This document shows positions 12,368 to 24,543 of a stretch of 42,495 nt of DNA, piece by piece. The position numbers and the translations under genes are program-made. The DNA lies in the NCBI RefSeq assembly GCF_000220395.1, contig NW_004086380.1:1-42495 (forward strand), in the 5' to 3' direction. The notes beneath the pieces were generated by a model, which ran no database searches, was not told the DNA's origin, and was given only the letters and a program-made list of their open reading frames with translations. Each line of letters opens with the position of its first letter. Position 1 is the stretch's first letter. This DNA comes from Ichthyophthirius multifiliis. Taxonomy: Eukaryota; Ciliophora; Oligohymenophorea; Hymenostomatida.

Positions 12368-12612
12368 TTTTTTTACCTTTTATAATTTCTATTTATTATA
12401 TTAATAATATAATATAAAATTATTTAAATTTGCCTTATTAAACCAAAAAATTAAATTAAACAAATATATATTTTATATTATACAATATTATATGATTAAA
12501 TGAAATAATACCACTAATAATTTTTTTTATTTATTAATACATATAATATATTTTAGATATAATTTAATTATTAATTCTAAATAAAATATAAAATATACTA
12601 TATTAAACAATA
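12368..12612. promoter_or_regulatory. Divergent intergenic region
   Basis: These 245 A/T-rich bases lie between two genes transcribed away from each other (P5-ATPase copy 1 and the reductase). It must hold both upstream regions. I see no specific motif. Confidence 0.4.
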
Positions 12613-14610
12613 ATGAGAAATTTTACAAAAAAAAATTACGCTCTTTTTGGATTAAGTTTCGGTCTTTTATTATTATTAGCAAAATACCGTCTAAAAATGA
12701 AACAAAATATATCAAAAAGTAAAAAAAAAAAAAAACAAACAAACCTAATAAATAAAAAAGTCTTTAAATCTAACAAAAACAATATACTAAACGACAAACA
12801 TTTAAACGAGAAAATAAAAACACGTGGTCTTTTAACCATATATTATGGTACAAGGTCTGGTACAAGTCAAAGATTTGCCTATGACATTCTTTTAGAGGCT
12901 GAAAAAAACCATTATTAAGCCAATTTAATAAACCTTTCTGAATTTGAACCAAATCAATTCATAAGTAGCAAATATTGTATTTTTTTACTATCCACATATG
13001 GAAAAGGAGGTCCTACAAATGATGCCGCTAAGTTTTTTGATTGGCTAAATAATTAAAAAGACACAAAATTACTTTCAGATATGAAATATACTATTTTCGG
13101 ATTAGGTAATTCTTCGTATGACGAATTTTGTGGAATGTCTGTAAAAACAAACAATAAACTATAAGAATTAGGGGCTCGTTTATTATATTAATTCGGAAAA
13201 GGGGATGCTGGAAAAGATAGTACAGTTTAAGATTTTGTAAATTGGAAATAGGACCTTTGGGATTGTTTAAATGGAGAATTTAAAATTTAGGAAATTTCTA
13301 GAAAAGAACTTTCTGAAAATAATTGTCCTATTGGAATATAAGAAATTAAAAATGATAAAGAAATTAATTTAGAAAATTTCAGTTTTGGATAAATTGCTTA
13401 ACTTTCTCATACTTTCGAGGAATATTTTAACAGTTAATTATTCGAAATATAGAATATAAGAGAAATTAGATAAAAATCTAAGATATCGACTCCTTGTTAT
13501 GAAATAGAATTTAATTTAGGAAAATAAATATATTAAACAGCTGGAAACATAGCTATATTTCCTGAAAATTCAAATGAAAAAATTTAAGAATTCGCCTCTT
13601 TATTAAATCTAGATTTAGAAAAAACAATAAAAATTAACCCTAAAAATATGCAAGTTAAAATCCCAATACCAAACCCAATAAAAATAAAGACTTTTTTACA
13701 AAAATTTTGTGACTTTTAAGGTCCTATAAATAGAGCAATTTTACAAAGCCTAAAATTTTTCCTTTTAGAAGAAAAACAAAGAGCCCTTTTTGATGAATGG
13801 ACATCAAACACAGTGCTTTTTGAACAAAATATTATTTAAAAAAAACATTCCCTTTTATCACTAGTGAAGACTTTTTAAATTTAAATTCCTTTGTTGAATC
13901 TTATACTTCTTTCGCCTATTATTATGCCTAGATATTACACAATTTCCTCTTCATAGAAATTATCACCTTCCTCATTTTAAATCTTGGTCTCTGTTCTTGA
14001 AGTTCAAAGACCCGATGGATAATATGAAGAAGGTTAATGTTCATAATACTTTAGTTCTTTACTTAAAGAAGGCTTTAAAGGAAAAAAAGTAAGGGCTTTT
14101 TTTGAATAAAGTACCTTCTAAGTACCTTAAAGTGCAGAAAGTCCTATTGTGATGGTATCTGCAGGAGCCGGACTAGCCCCAATGAGAGCTTTATTAAAAG
14201 AAAAATAATTCTACGAATAAAAGGACGAATAAAATTAAATATTTGGAGAGATTTTGTTATATTTCGGTTGTAGAAATGATAATTAAGACTTCATATATAA
14301 AGAAGAACTTTAAAATTTCTAAAAAGAACATGTTTGTGAAAAATAAAGATTCGCATTTTCACAATAACAAGGTAAAGAAAAACAATATGTGCAAGATTTA
14401 ATGAAAGAAGATTTAGATATTTTACACGAATAATTAATTTAAAAAAAAGGCTACTTATATGTTTGCGGAAGTAAATTAATGGGAGAATCCATAAAAGAAC
14501 TAATTGCGTAAATTTTATAAGAAAAAGAAGGTGTAATGCCATATTTAGCAAATGTAAAAGTATAAGAAATGGAAAAATAAGGAAAAATAAAAATGGAAAT
14601 ATGGGGATGA
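12613..14610 (+). CDS. NADPH-cytochrome P450 reductase-like diflavin reductase
   Basis: A single-exon frame of 665 codons with TGA at 14608-14610. The order matches the P450 reductase family. An N-terminal membrane anchor lies at about residues 8-24 (ALFGLSFGLLLLLAKY), followed by a basic linker. The FMN-binding flavodoxin domain follows (YYGTRSGTSQ at 77, STYGKGGPTND at 127, GLGNSSYDEF at 163). The FAD domain has RYYTISS at 440 and GQCSQY at 474. The NADPH domain has SAGAGLAPMRAL at 516, YFGCRNDNQDF at 550 and YVCGSKLMG near 617. It ends EIWG, keeping the penultimate tryptophan that in the family stacks on FAD. Expected role: electron transfer from NADPH through FAD and FMN to ER cytochromes P450 or similar acceptors. 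The length fits the family (about 600-700), and no frame damage is seen. Other diflavin reductases are possible, but the membrane anchor favours POR. Confidence 0.92.
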
Positions 14611-14752
14611 TATATAAATATAAAATTATATATAAAAAAAAGAAACAAATAATTTATAAAAATATATATAAAAAAATAAATATATGTATAAAATAAATAT
14701 TATATATATTTATTTATTAATAATTATAATTAAAATATAATAAATATAATAA

Positions 14753-14787
<35 letters not shown>

Positions 14788-14891
14788 CATATATATCTAC
14801 AATATAAATACATTAAATATTTATTTTATTTATAATATAAATATTGAATATTTATATTTTCATTTATTAATTATAATTTTATTTATTTATT
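14611..14891. other. Convergent intergenic spacer
   Basis: These 281 A/T-rich bases, with a (TA)n tract near 14755-14795, lie between the 3' ends of the reductase (+) and PP2C (-) genes. Both 3' UTRs must lie here. Confidence 0.6.
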
Positions 14892-15922
14892 TCATTTTAA
14901 TTATATTAATATTGTTGTCATATTATCACATCCGACTCCATCTATATATATATTTATATATTTATATTTAATTTTTAATATTTTTTAATTTACCACTAGT
15001 ATCTTTTGCAATAATAGTATCTAGTAATTCAATTAGAATGTTTTTTAATTTCATTCCTTTTTATATTCTTTCATAGCAAAAATCCATTAATTCTTAATTA
15101 GTCATACATTCCCATATTCCATCACATCCCATTAAAACAAATTTATCATCTTAATTTAATTCCTTTATCTTAACTTCAGGAAAGGCCGAAATGATAAAAT
15201 CTTCAGGAGATTTAGCTCCTTTTTTATATTCGAAATCTCCTAAAGCCCTTGATAAATTCAAATTTCCATTAACTCTTCCATCTGAAATGAATCCTCCTGC
15301 TTTTTAAATCCTATTTTTTTCCTCTATATTATCTGGTTTATGATCAATTGATAATTCTATTGGTTTTTTATCTTTTGTGCACAATACAGTCCTCGAATCT
15401 CCGGAATTCGCGACATAGATTTGTTATTTTTTATAGATTAAGGCTACATTTGCAGTACATCCAGCATAAGTTTATTTTATATCGTTTTCATCGTAAGCAT
15501 TATTATTATTATTATTACTTTTTATTTTTAATAATTCAGATAAGCCTTCCTTTTTTAACATTAATTCATCCATTTTTAAAAATGTCTCCTTTAAAGCCTG
15601 TTCGAAATTTTTTTTAAAAAAATTGTCGTTTTTCTTTAACTCTTCTATAAAATGTAATTCTACGAATCTTGCTACTTCATGTCCCCCATGTCCATCAAAT
15701 ATACCAAATAAAGCTATATCCTCTCCTATATTTATATTAGATATATGAGAATCTTCCATTGTATTTCTCCAACCTATATTTTAATTTTTTTGATTTATTT
15801 TATATTATTTATTTAAAAAAAAAAATACCTTGCATTTCGGCATAAGAATATTTTAAGTATTAATTTTATTCATCTTCTATTGTGATTTTTTCTGTAATTG
15901 GATTAGACAAATATGGACCCAT
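14892..15922 (-). CDS. PP2C-family serine/threonine protein phosphatase
   Basis: The gene has three exons, 15922-15829, 15773-14994 and 14941-14892, with introns of 55 and 52 nt (GT..AG). Joined, they give exactly 308 codons including TGA. The N-terminus is MGPYLSNPITEKITIEDE, followed by YAEMQGWRNTMEDSH. Motifs in order: MED (37-39), FGIFDGHGG (54-62), CTANVALIY, NSGDSR, IDHKP, GGFISDGRVNGNLNLSRALGD, FVLMGCDGIWE and, across the last splice, GVGCDNMTTILI. The two-metal-site aspartates expected of PP2C (in DGHGG, CDGIWE and CDN) are all present, so it should be an active Mg/Mn-dependent phosphatase. It is cytosolic or, because it begins MG, possibly N-myristoylated. A run of six Asn sits in a loop near residue 112. 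Target proteins cannot be inferred. Confidence 0.95.
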
Positions 15923-17432
15923 TTGAAGTTTATTTATTATTGCTTTTTTTAATTATTAATTTATTTTGTTTTTTAGTTTTGTTATTATGTTTATTATATA
16001 TTTATTACATAATTTTTTTAAAAATATAAAATTTTTAGTTTTTTATATTTTAATTTTTATTAAATTATTTAATATGTAAAAATAAGAGTTTTCAAAATAA
16101 TATTTATATTTATTTAATTAAATTAAATATTTTCATTTATAATTAACTTTTAAATTAATATTAAATTTAATTTTAAAATATACAAAAAATTTTAAATTTG
16201 TATAAAAAATTAATTATTATATTTATAATTTTTTATTTAAAAAAAAAAAAATATATATATATATAAATAAAGATTGGATTTAATAATATATATTAAAATA
16301 TATAGAAACAAAAATTATATATTAAAAAAAAAAATATTGTTAAATTAAAAAAATTTATTGAAGTTATTTTTAAAAAATAAATTAAAAATAAAAAAAATAA
16401 AAAAAGAAGATATTAACATATATATAAAAAAAATAGAAATATATAAAATTATAAATTAATAATTAAAATAATTTTAAAAAAAAAAAAATATATCTATTTA
16501 TTAATTATAAAATATGTATTTAAATAAATAATCAAAAATAAAATATATTAAAATAAATAAATAATTAAAAATATATAAAAAAATATTATTATAAATATAT
16601 AAAAATATATAAATATTTAATATATAATTTTATAATTATTATATTTATATATTATTAAATATTAATAATAATTAATATTATAATAAAATATTTTTTTAAA
16701 TATTTTATATTTTGATTATAATACTATATAATTTATATATTATATTTTTTTTATATATTTTTCTTTATATATTTCTTTATTTCATTACTTTTTACTATAA
16801 TTTTTTTTTATTGATTAATTAAATGTTTTTAATCTAATCTTTAATTTCTATTTTCTATTTTATTAATACTTTATATTTTTAATGTTTTATAAATTATAAA
16901 ATGATATATAATTTTTAGTTTTTTAATGAAATCTTATGTTTTTATATTTTATAATAATTTTTTTAAGATAAAATAAAATAGGTTTATCTTTAATTGAGAA
17001 ATAATTTTTTTTTTTTATTTAAATAATTTAAAAATTATAATAAACTATATATTTTTATTTAGATATTTATTTATTTTTTAATGAAATACTAAAATAAAAA
17101 AATATAATATACAAAAACAATTTATAAAAGAATATAAAATGATTTTAAATAGTAAATAAAAATAATTATATGACATAAAATAATAAAATTAAAAAAATAC
17201 ATCTAAAAATATTAAAGTAATACAAAAAAAAAAATAAAAAAATAGAAAAAAAATTTATAAAAGAAAAAAAATTATTTAATAAATAGCTATATAATATATA
17301 TTTAAATTTATCACAAATTATTTATAATTATAATATAATATTTTTTATCTCTATTAATAAATAGGAAACCTATTTATATGTGATTAATTAAACATATATA
17401 TTTATTTTATTTTTAATTATAATTTTAAAATA
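15923..17432. other. AT-rich divergent spacer between PP2C and P5 ATPase
   Basis: About 1.5 kb of A/T-rich DNA with homopolymers and TA runs holds the upstream regions of two divergent genes. No gene is recognised, and no third ATPase-like segment is visible in it. Confidence 0.6.
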
Positions 17433-20400
17433 ATGTAATATACTAATGTAAATCTATAATATTCAGCTGTCTTAAAAGAAAGTTCAAATGTATTAAATCA
17501 AAAATAACTTTAAAGATAATGCTTTTAATATAATTATAATAAATCGTCTTCAACTGTTTCATGTCTTACAATTAATTATAAAAACTAACTAAAAATAATT
17601 GCAAATGACATCGAAGGATAGTTGATGATCGAAAATATATTCGCCCTTTAATTAAAAATAGAGAAAATAATATTGACATTATTTCTAATAATATGTAGTT
17701 TCGGAATATATGCTTTTTTACTAAGAAACAGTGTCAGACTTAGATTAAAATCTCTATATATTTAAAGTAATTCCTTGAAACAATGTACTCATTTTTTGAT
17801 TAAAAATAACGATAATACATATGAAATACTGAAAAAATAGAATTTTAAATATAATAATTTCGGATTTGTAAATAGACATTTAAAATATGAATATAATGAA
17901 ATAAATTAAGGATTTATTCCAGTTTATTATAGAGAGGTGGAAAACTATACTTTGTAAGAATTATTTTAAAGACACAAAGTTGAATTTAAAAATAATTAAG
18001 AGGATATTTAAAATAGAAAGGAAAAATATGGATTGTGTAAAATACATATACCGATTCCAACCCTTATAGAATATTTAGTACGTGTATTGACGGAAGTTTT
18101 CTTCCTTTTTTAATATATTTCAATTGCCATTTGGATCGTGCAAGGATATATTATGTTCGCGATTGTCATTATTTTCACTTCATTGATTACTGCGATAGTT
18201 AATTATGTAATCTTGAGGTTATCGTTGACTAAATTGAGAAAATTTGCAGATATTTCAATTAAAATAGATGTTTATAGGAATGGTAAGTAAATTGTTTTAG
18301 ACTCTAAAGAATTATTACCTGGAGATGTGTTCCTTTATTAAAATAAAATGCCGATTCCATGTGATTCATTACTAATATAAGGTGATGTTTTAGTAAACGA
18401 AAGCTCTTTAACAGGTGAATCGATTCCTATCCCAAAAGTATGCATATAATAAGCTGATAACTAACTAGAATTATTCAATTTTAAAAATATGAAAAGGCAT
18501 ATATTATATGAAGGAACTAAAATCATATAAAAAAATGATGAAATAGAGACTTTAGGATTAGTTTTAAGAACTGGTTTTTGTACTTAAAAAGGATAAATAT
18601 TTAGGTCTATGTTATACCCAAAAGCAATTGAATTCGAATTTTATAGAAAAGCAATATATTTTCTTTTATCAATAATTTTAATTTCTGTAATTTTTTATTT
18701 TATATTTATTTTTAAAATGTTATAAAACTTAACTGTTATTTTGATTATTTTTAGATTTTTTGATGCCATAACATGGATTATTCCTCCTGCTATGCCTATT
18801 TTTTTTGCAATTTGCTAGTCTATGGCTTTAGTTAGGCTTGGATATTCGCACATTATTGCTGTTGATCCATCTTAAACAGTCGTCGCAAGTGAAATTAAAT
18901 TAATGTGTTTCGATAAAACAGGCACTTTGACCAAAAATAATATGGATGTGATTGGCTTTTGCGATTTTAACATTGGTGAGTTAATCACTAAGTTGCCTAA
19001 TTAGATTAAAGAAGAAAAATAAAAAGCTCTTTTATATGCCTTTGGGACTTGTCATGGAGTGTATTTGGTTGAAGGGGAACATTTGGGAGATGAGTTAGAT
19101 GTTAAAATGGTTGAATTTTCAGGATTTAAGATCAGGAAAAGTTCTACGTGTAAGTTAGAAGCTTTTAATGATAATTTACTGTTGAAAGTGATAAAATAAT
19201 GGGAATTCGAGAGCTAATTTTAGAGAATGGGGTGCTTAGTTTAGGATTAAAATGGCAAAAATTACGCGTTTGTAAAAGGCTCGCCAGAAGTCATCTAAAA
19301 AATTTGCTTAAAAAATTCTTTTGATAATTAAAAATATCAAGAAAAATTAAGCTTTTTCACTAATTTGGGATATAGAGTGATTGCTTTTGGATATAAAGAA
19401 TTATAATAAAATACAAATTTAAGAAACATATAAAGAGAAGAAATCGAAAATGATCTAATTTTTTTGGGTCTATTAATTTTAGAAAACAAAATAAAAGAAG
19501 ATAGCGGAGAAAATATATTAATATTAAAAAACGCAGGAATTAATTGTAAAATTATATCTGGAGATAATCTTTTTACTACTGTTAAATGCGCAAAAGATAG
19601 CTATGTATTAGATTGTAAAGATAATATTATAATATGCAATTCACTTTAGGATTCTTTTTATTAAAATAAACCTGATGAAAAAATTGATATTACTACATTA
19701 TTATACAATAAGTAAATTAATTTTAAGTTAGTAATTACTGGAAATATGCTTATAGATATTTAATAAATTAGTAATTAAAAATTGCTTAAAGATATTCTCT
19801 AAAATACCTTTGTTTTTGCCAGATGTAAACCTGAATAGAAAACTGAAATTATTTATATGCATTAAACTTTATTTAAATAAAAAATTGGAATGATAGGTGA
19901 TGGTGCTAATGATTGTTCTGCTATTAAATAAGCAGATTTAGGTGTTTCTTTTTGTGAAGCAGATGCATCTTTTTCTGCGCCATTCTCTTATTAAAAAAAA
20001 TCTATTAATTGCCTTCCTATTATTTTAGCAGAAGGGAGATGTGTTTTAACAAATATGATTGAATGTTATAGATTATTATGTTACTGTTAATGTTTTTAAA
20101 TATGCAGTATCTATTATATTACTTTATGAATATAGCTATTATTCTAGCTTTTAATTAGTACATTCAAATTATTTTATTGCTATTCCTTTATTAGCATTTG
20201 TTTCATTAAGTAAGCCTTTAAATAAATTAACCAAAATTAGACCTAATTACAATTTATTAAATAAAGAGAATGCTTTCTGTATGATAGGATAGTTTGTATT
20301 AGGATCATGTGTCTTTTGGGATGTTATTTACATTATAGACAATAAGATTTTTATTAGGATATAAAATCTTTAAAAAATGGAAATGAATTTAATGATAAAA

Positions 20401-20744
20401 ACATCGCTATTAGCATTATGTTTTTAGCAATTAATATGTTCTTTTTAGTGTCTTCGATGGCCTATTATACTTCCTTACCTTTTAAATAAAGAATATATAA
20501 AAATAAGACATATTTTATATGGATGTTAATGTTTTTTATATTTTCTATTTTATAATATTTACTTATTGATGTTTTTGGTATTAGTATTTTTAGTATTGAT
20601 AAAGAATTATATAATTAAAAAATATTTTTAGTTAAATAATTGGTTATTGTTCTTATTTTTAATATTCTTATTATAATTTGGTAAGAATACTTTATTAAAT
20701 AAATGTATGTGCTTCCGAAAAAAATAATGAGATTAGAATTATGA
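17433..20744 (+). CDS. P5 (probably P5B/ATP13A-like) ATPase, copy 2, with two frame changes
   Basis: About 1,103 codons, the usual P5 length, starting at ATG 17433. Motifs in order: TGES (327-330), IIPPAMPIFFAIC (PPAMP 451-455, resembling the PPALP of P5B rather than PPELP of P5A), DKTGTLT with the phosphorylated Asp at 494, FVKGSPEVI (nucleotide domain) and GDGAND (822-827). Several membrane helices follow. The first 2.6 kb read cleanly. Near 20065-20105 the frame moves by one base: after ILAEGRCVLTNMIEC, the membrane segment FKYAVSIILLYEYS is in the next frame. A 43-nt GT..AG intron at 20068-20110 would also restore it. Near 20310-20360 the frame shifts back, and the gene ends LPKKIMRLEL. 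The total span is a multiple of three, so the changes compensate. P5B ATPases work in endo-lysosomal membranes, some on polyamines; the substrate here is unknown. Confidence 0.88.
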
Positions 20745-22229
20745 AATAAAAATTATTATATAATATAGATATATATCTTTTTATTTTTTTTTATATTTTA
20801 TATATAAATATATAAATATATATTATATAATTTTATAATATATAAATAATTTTTTTTTTAATTATATTTTATATATAAATAAATATAAATATATATATAT
20901 ATATATATTTATTTTATATATATATATTTTTTTTATTACTTTCTATTATTAATAATTAAAATCTTTACTATTTTTTCTAATTGTAATATATTTTTTTTTT
21001 TTTTTACTATTTTTTTATTACTTTATATATATTTCTATATTAATTTTTTATATACAACATATGTTTTATTTTATTCTAATTTTTTTTTTTTTATTTTATT
21101 TTTTAAATACTTTAACTTTTTTTTCTAATAATTTTCAAACTAAACTTAATTTTTTTATAGATTTAAAATTAATTTTTTTTTTTTATTTTTTAATCAGATA
21201 ATATAAATAGCAGAAAATATTATTTTGTCAAAAATTTTATTATATCTTACAAATTCTTTAAAACAATGATTATAAATTATTAATAATTACAATTTAGAAA
21301 TAAAATAAAGCCATTATATTTTTTATGTATAAAATTTCTTTATATTTTAAATAAAATTAAATTACTAATCTTTTATAAATTAACTTTATAAAAAAAAGTT
21401 AAAAATTAATAAAAAACACTAAAAAAAAGTATATTTTACTCTAATAATAATATTCAAAGTATTATATATATATAAGATGCCCTAAATTATTTTTTTTATT
21501 TATCAATTAGAGATTTAATTTATAATATTTTAATTCAAAATATTTTATAAAATAAATAGAAACTATATATATAGTAATAATACTTTATAATTTTGCATAT
21601 CAAAATTATTGATAATGAAGATTATTAAAATTTACTTGACAAAACGATAAATACTGATTTTATAATTAATATTATTCTTTGGTTTCCTTTTATTCAAGAA
21701 ATTTAAAAAAAATGGAATATAAAATTAAAAATATTAAAAAATAATAACTTACATGAAAAAATAAAAGAATAAAATATATTATTTGCAAATTTAAGTTTAA
21801 AAAATAAATTATACATTAGAATATGTTAAAATATAATATTTATAATCCGTAAAAAAAAATATTAATTTTATTTGTTTATTATGTGTTTTAAAATTTCAGA
21901 TGTATTAAAAATTAGATAGATATGAAAATATATATCATATGTAGTATAAAAAAGAAAATTATAATAAATTTTAATAATTATTTTTTAATTTAAAAATATG
22001 TTTTATTTAATTTTATTTTAATATATTTAATTATATAATAAATTATGTCTAAAAAAAAAATTTTATTACAAAAAAATAAAAAATATAAAATAAAAAAGAT
22101 TAGTTAAAAATATTTATATATATATAAAAAATTATGTATTAAATATTGTATAATAATTATTTTTCTATATAAAAATAATCATATCCTAAAAATATTTTTG
22201 TAAAAAATTTTTTTATTAAATAATAAAAA
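20745..22229. other. AT-rich spacer, nothing recognised
   Basis: A/T-rich DNA between the 3' ends of the ATPase (+) and the Q/N-rich gene (-). It has TA and poly-T tracts (20890-20910 and 20990-21005) and short mixed stretches around 21230-21300. No supported gene or RNA is seen. Confidence 0.55.
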
Positions 22230-22859
22230 TCAATATAAATGAGATCCACCGTATTCTCTATTAACTTTGTATAAATATATAAATAAATATATAAATAATT
22301 AAATATTATATATATTTATATATTTATTATTTTTGTAATTTTTTTTATAATTTTTAGATATACATGTTGAATAATCTTAATAATGTTATAATTTTTCATT
22401 TTTTTTCTCACAATATTGTAATAATGTTTATTTTTATCATTCCAATTTTTAAATTAATCTCTATTATAATGAACTAAACAAATATATTTTATTAATAAAA
22501 TAATTAAATTTTAAATTTAACCCCAATCTACATTTAAATTAATCTTAGGCTAATATAATGCTCCTACTTGTTATACTAAAGGATTGTATATTTTTTTCTT
22601 TTCTCCTTTTTTAAAAATTAAAAATAAATTAAATAATAATTAGTTTTTTTATTTTACTCTTAGATTTATAATTACCCTGGTGTATAAATTTTTATTATGG
22701 TTATTAATAAGCATTTTAATTGTTTATTAAATTTTATTAAGAGTTTTTTGATGGTAATTATAATTATTTTTAAGGTGTCCTTGCATGTAATTACTAATTT
22801 TATTATTGTGTTTTTGAAATATGGTGTTATTATTCGTTATAGTTATTGTTATTTTATTA

Positions 22860-22901
<42 letters not shown>

Positions 22902-24239
22902 GATTATTATAGTTCATACTATTTTAATTTAAATTTTTATTATTATTATCAATAGGCTAATTATAATTATTTTATTAATTAGAAATTATGTTATTACTTT
23001 AAATATGCTCTTATTAATTATAATCATTTAAATTATTATCATAATTATCATTTTATAAATTCTATTATTATATATTATTATTTATATTTTATTAATCATT
23101 TTAAACTTAATAATTATATTATTATTCATATTATTAATTTTTTACTAAACGAGTTTTCTAATTTAAATATTAATTATTTTTATAATCAAATTAATTATTA
23201 TATTATTATTACTATTATAATTATTATTATTATAATTATTATTTTTATTATTACTATTATTACTATTATTACTATTATTACTATTATTACTATAATTATA
23301 ATTTTTATTATTACTAATATTACAAATACTATTATTTCTATAATTATGGTTATTAATATATTTCATTTATTATATCTTAATTCTGATAATATAATTTATT
23401 ATTATTATATTAGTTTTAATTAAAGTTTTGTTACTCTATTTAATCATTTTATTATAAATTTATATTATTTTAGTATTAATTTTAATTATTGTGTATTAAT
23501 GGCTATTATATTACTAATATTTCATTTTTCTAAATTTATTATTATTATTCTTAACTTGGAGCACTTTGTGTTTAATTTTATATATTTTTATTATAATTAT
23601 TATTATAATTTTATATATCTTAATATTTAAGAATATTAGAACTTTTATTTTCTCTATTAGGTAAATTTTATTTATATTATGTATTTAAATCATAATTCAT
23701 TAAATTATTTCCTTTTTGAATTTTTCTGAGATTCTTTTTCTTGCTTCGTAATTTTCTGTAAATAAATCTAGTGAATCTTTCGCATTGTAGTTTTCTTATT
23801 TTTATATTTAATTTTAAGCTTAATAATGTGGTTCGGCATATTTTTAATAATGAAATTCATGAAATAATGGATTTCTCATTTTTAAATTTAAATTAGAATG
23901 CCTTTCAACTTGTTATTTTGTTTGAAAAAAATATAGTAATATAAGCGTATTTTTATTTACTTAAATTTGGATCATTTTTTATTGTTTAATTTATAAATTC
24001 ATGTTAATTTAATTTTCTATCTAAAGTAGCATATTTTGGTAAACTTCCTTTTTTTTAAAAAAAAATTATAATATTTCGAAATAATTATAATCAATATTAT
24101 TTTAATTTGTTAGATTTTTTTTTAAAAAAAAAATCAACGCTTTTTATTATTTACCATTTATATGGTTTGAATTTATTTCTCGTACTACTTAGGAATTAAT
24201 TTAATTATTATAATTTATTTGAGGACTTTAAAAATTCAT
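22230..24239 (-). CDS. Q/N-rich low-complexity protein, function unknown
   Basis: The start ATG is at 24239-24237. Exon 1 is 24239-24155 (MNFQSPQINYNNQINSQ..). A 107-nt intron precedes exon 2 (24047-23961, SLPKYATLDRKLNQHEF), and a 52-nt intron precedes exon 3 from 23908 (ERHSNLNLKMRNPLFHEF and DLFTENYEARKRISEKFKK). The frame then shifts near 23703-23716 and continues NLPNRENKSSNILKYQDI into long polyglutamine (TAA/TAG repeats, 23210-23320). A second shift lies at the 13-unit TAA repeat at 22861-22900. After it the frame reads QLHARTPQKQLQLPSKNS. A 52-nt intron (22657-22606) then leads to YNPLVQQVGALYQPKINLNV and DWG. The 3' end is unresolved; an exon ending REYGGSHLY with TGA at 22230 is possible. 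No known domain is visible. Clean splicing and conserved-looking ends argue for a real gene. Confidence 0.65.
22860..22900. repeat. TTA/TAA trinucleotide repeat inside the Q/N-rich gene
   Basis: Thirteen TAA units on the minus strand follow a CAA codon. In this genetic code the three frames of the repeat read Gln, Asn or Ile. The upstream coding frame reads Gln, whereas the frame that makes sense downstream reads Asn. Confidence 0.85.
23210..23320. repeat. Imperfect TTA/CTA repeat encoding polyglutamine on the minus strand
   Basis: The region is made of ATT and ACT triplets on the plus strand. On the minus strand they read AAT/AGT (Asn/Ser) or TAA/TAG (Gln). The Gln frame is the one that connects with flanking coding sequence (NEIYQQPQLQ upstream and QFDYKNNQYLNQ downstream). 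Confidence 0.75.
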
Positions 24240-24543
24240 TTTTAAATTTATTTATTTTTAAAACTGTTAATTTTAATAAATATATTACTATTTTTATTAT
24301 ATTGGAATTTTTTAATAATACAATATATTTTTTAATTTTTTACAAAAATTAATAATTTAATAAATATTAAATTATTAAATTATTATATTTAATATTTACT
24401 TTATTTATTTCATTAATTAATTATATAAAAATTATATAAATTAATATATATAATAAAAATATTTATTAAAATAAATAAATATAAATATAAATATAAATAT
24501 ATAAATAAATATTTTTTTATGTTTTTTATATTTTTTATATTTA

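Noticed and set aside
12636-12952. Minus-strand open frames opposite the 5' end of the reductase gene
   Set aside because: They are antisense shadows of a gene with clear FMN, FAD and NADPH motifs on the plus strand.
14611-14891. Shared terminator structure between the convergent reductase and PP2C genes
   Set aside because: Only A/T-rich DNA and a TA tract are present, with no specific stem or signal that I could support.
20060-20110. Programmed +1 ribosomal frameshift of the Euplotes type in the P5 ATPase
   Set aside because: That mechanism uses a slippery codon directly before a stop (for example AAA-TAA or AAA-TAG). Here TAA is a sense codon, and the shift point lacks such a context.
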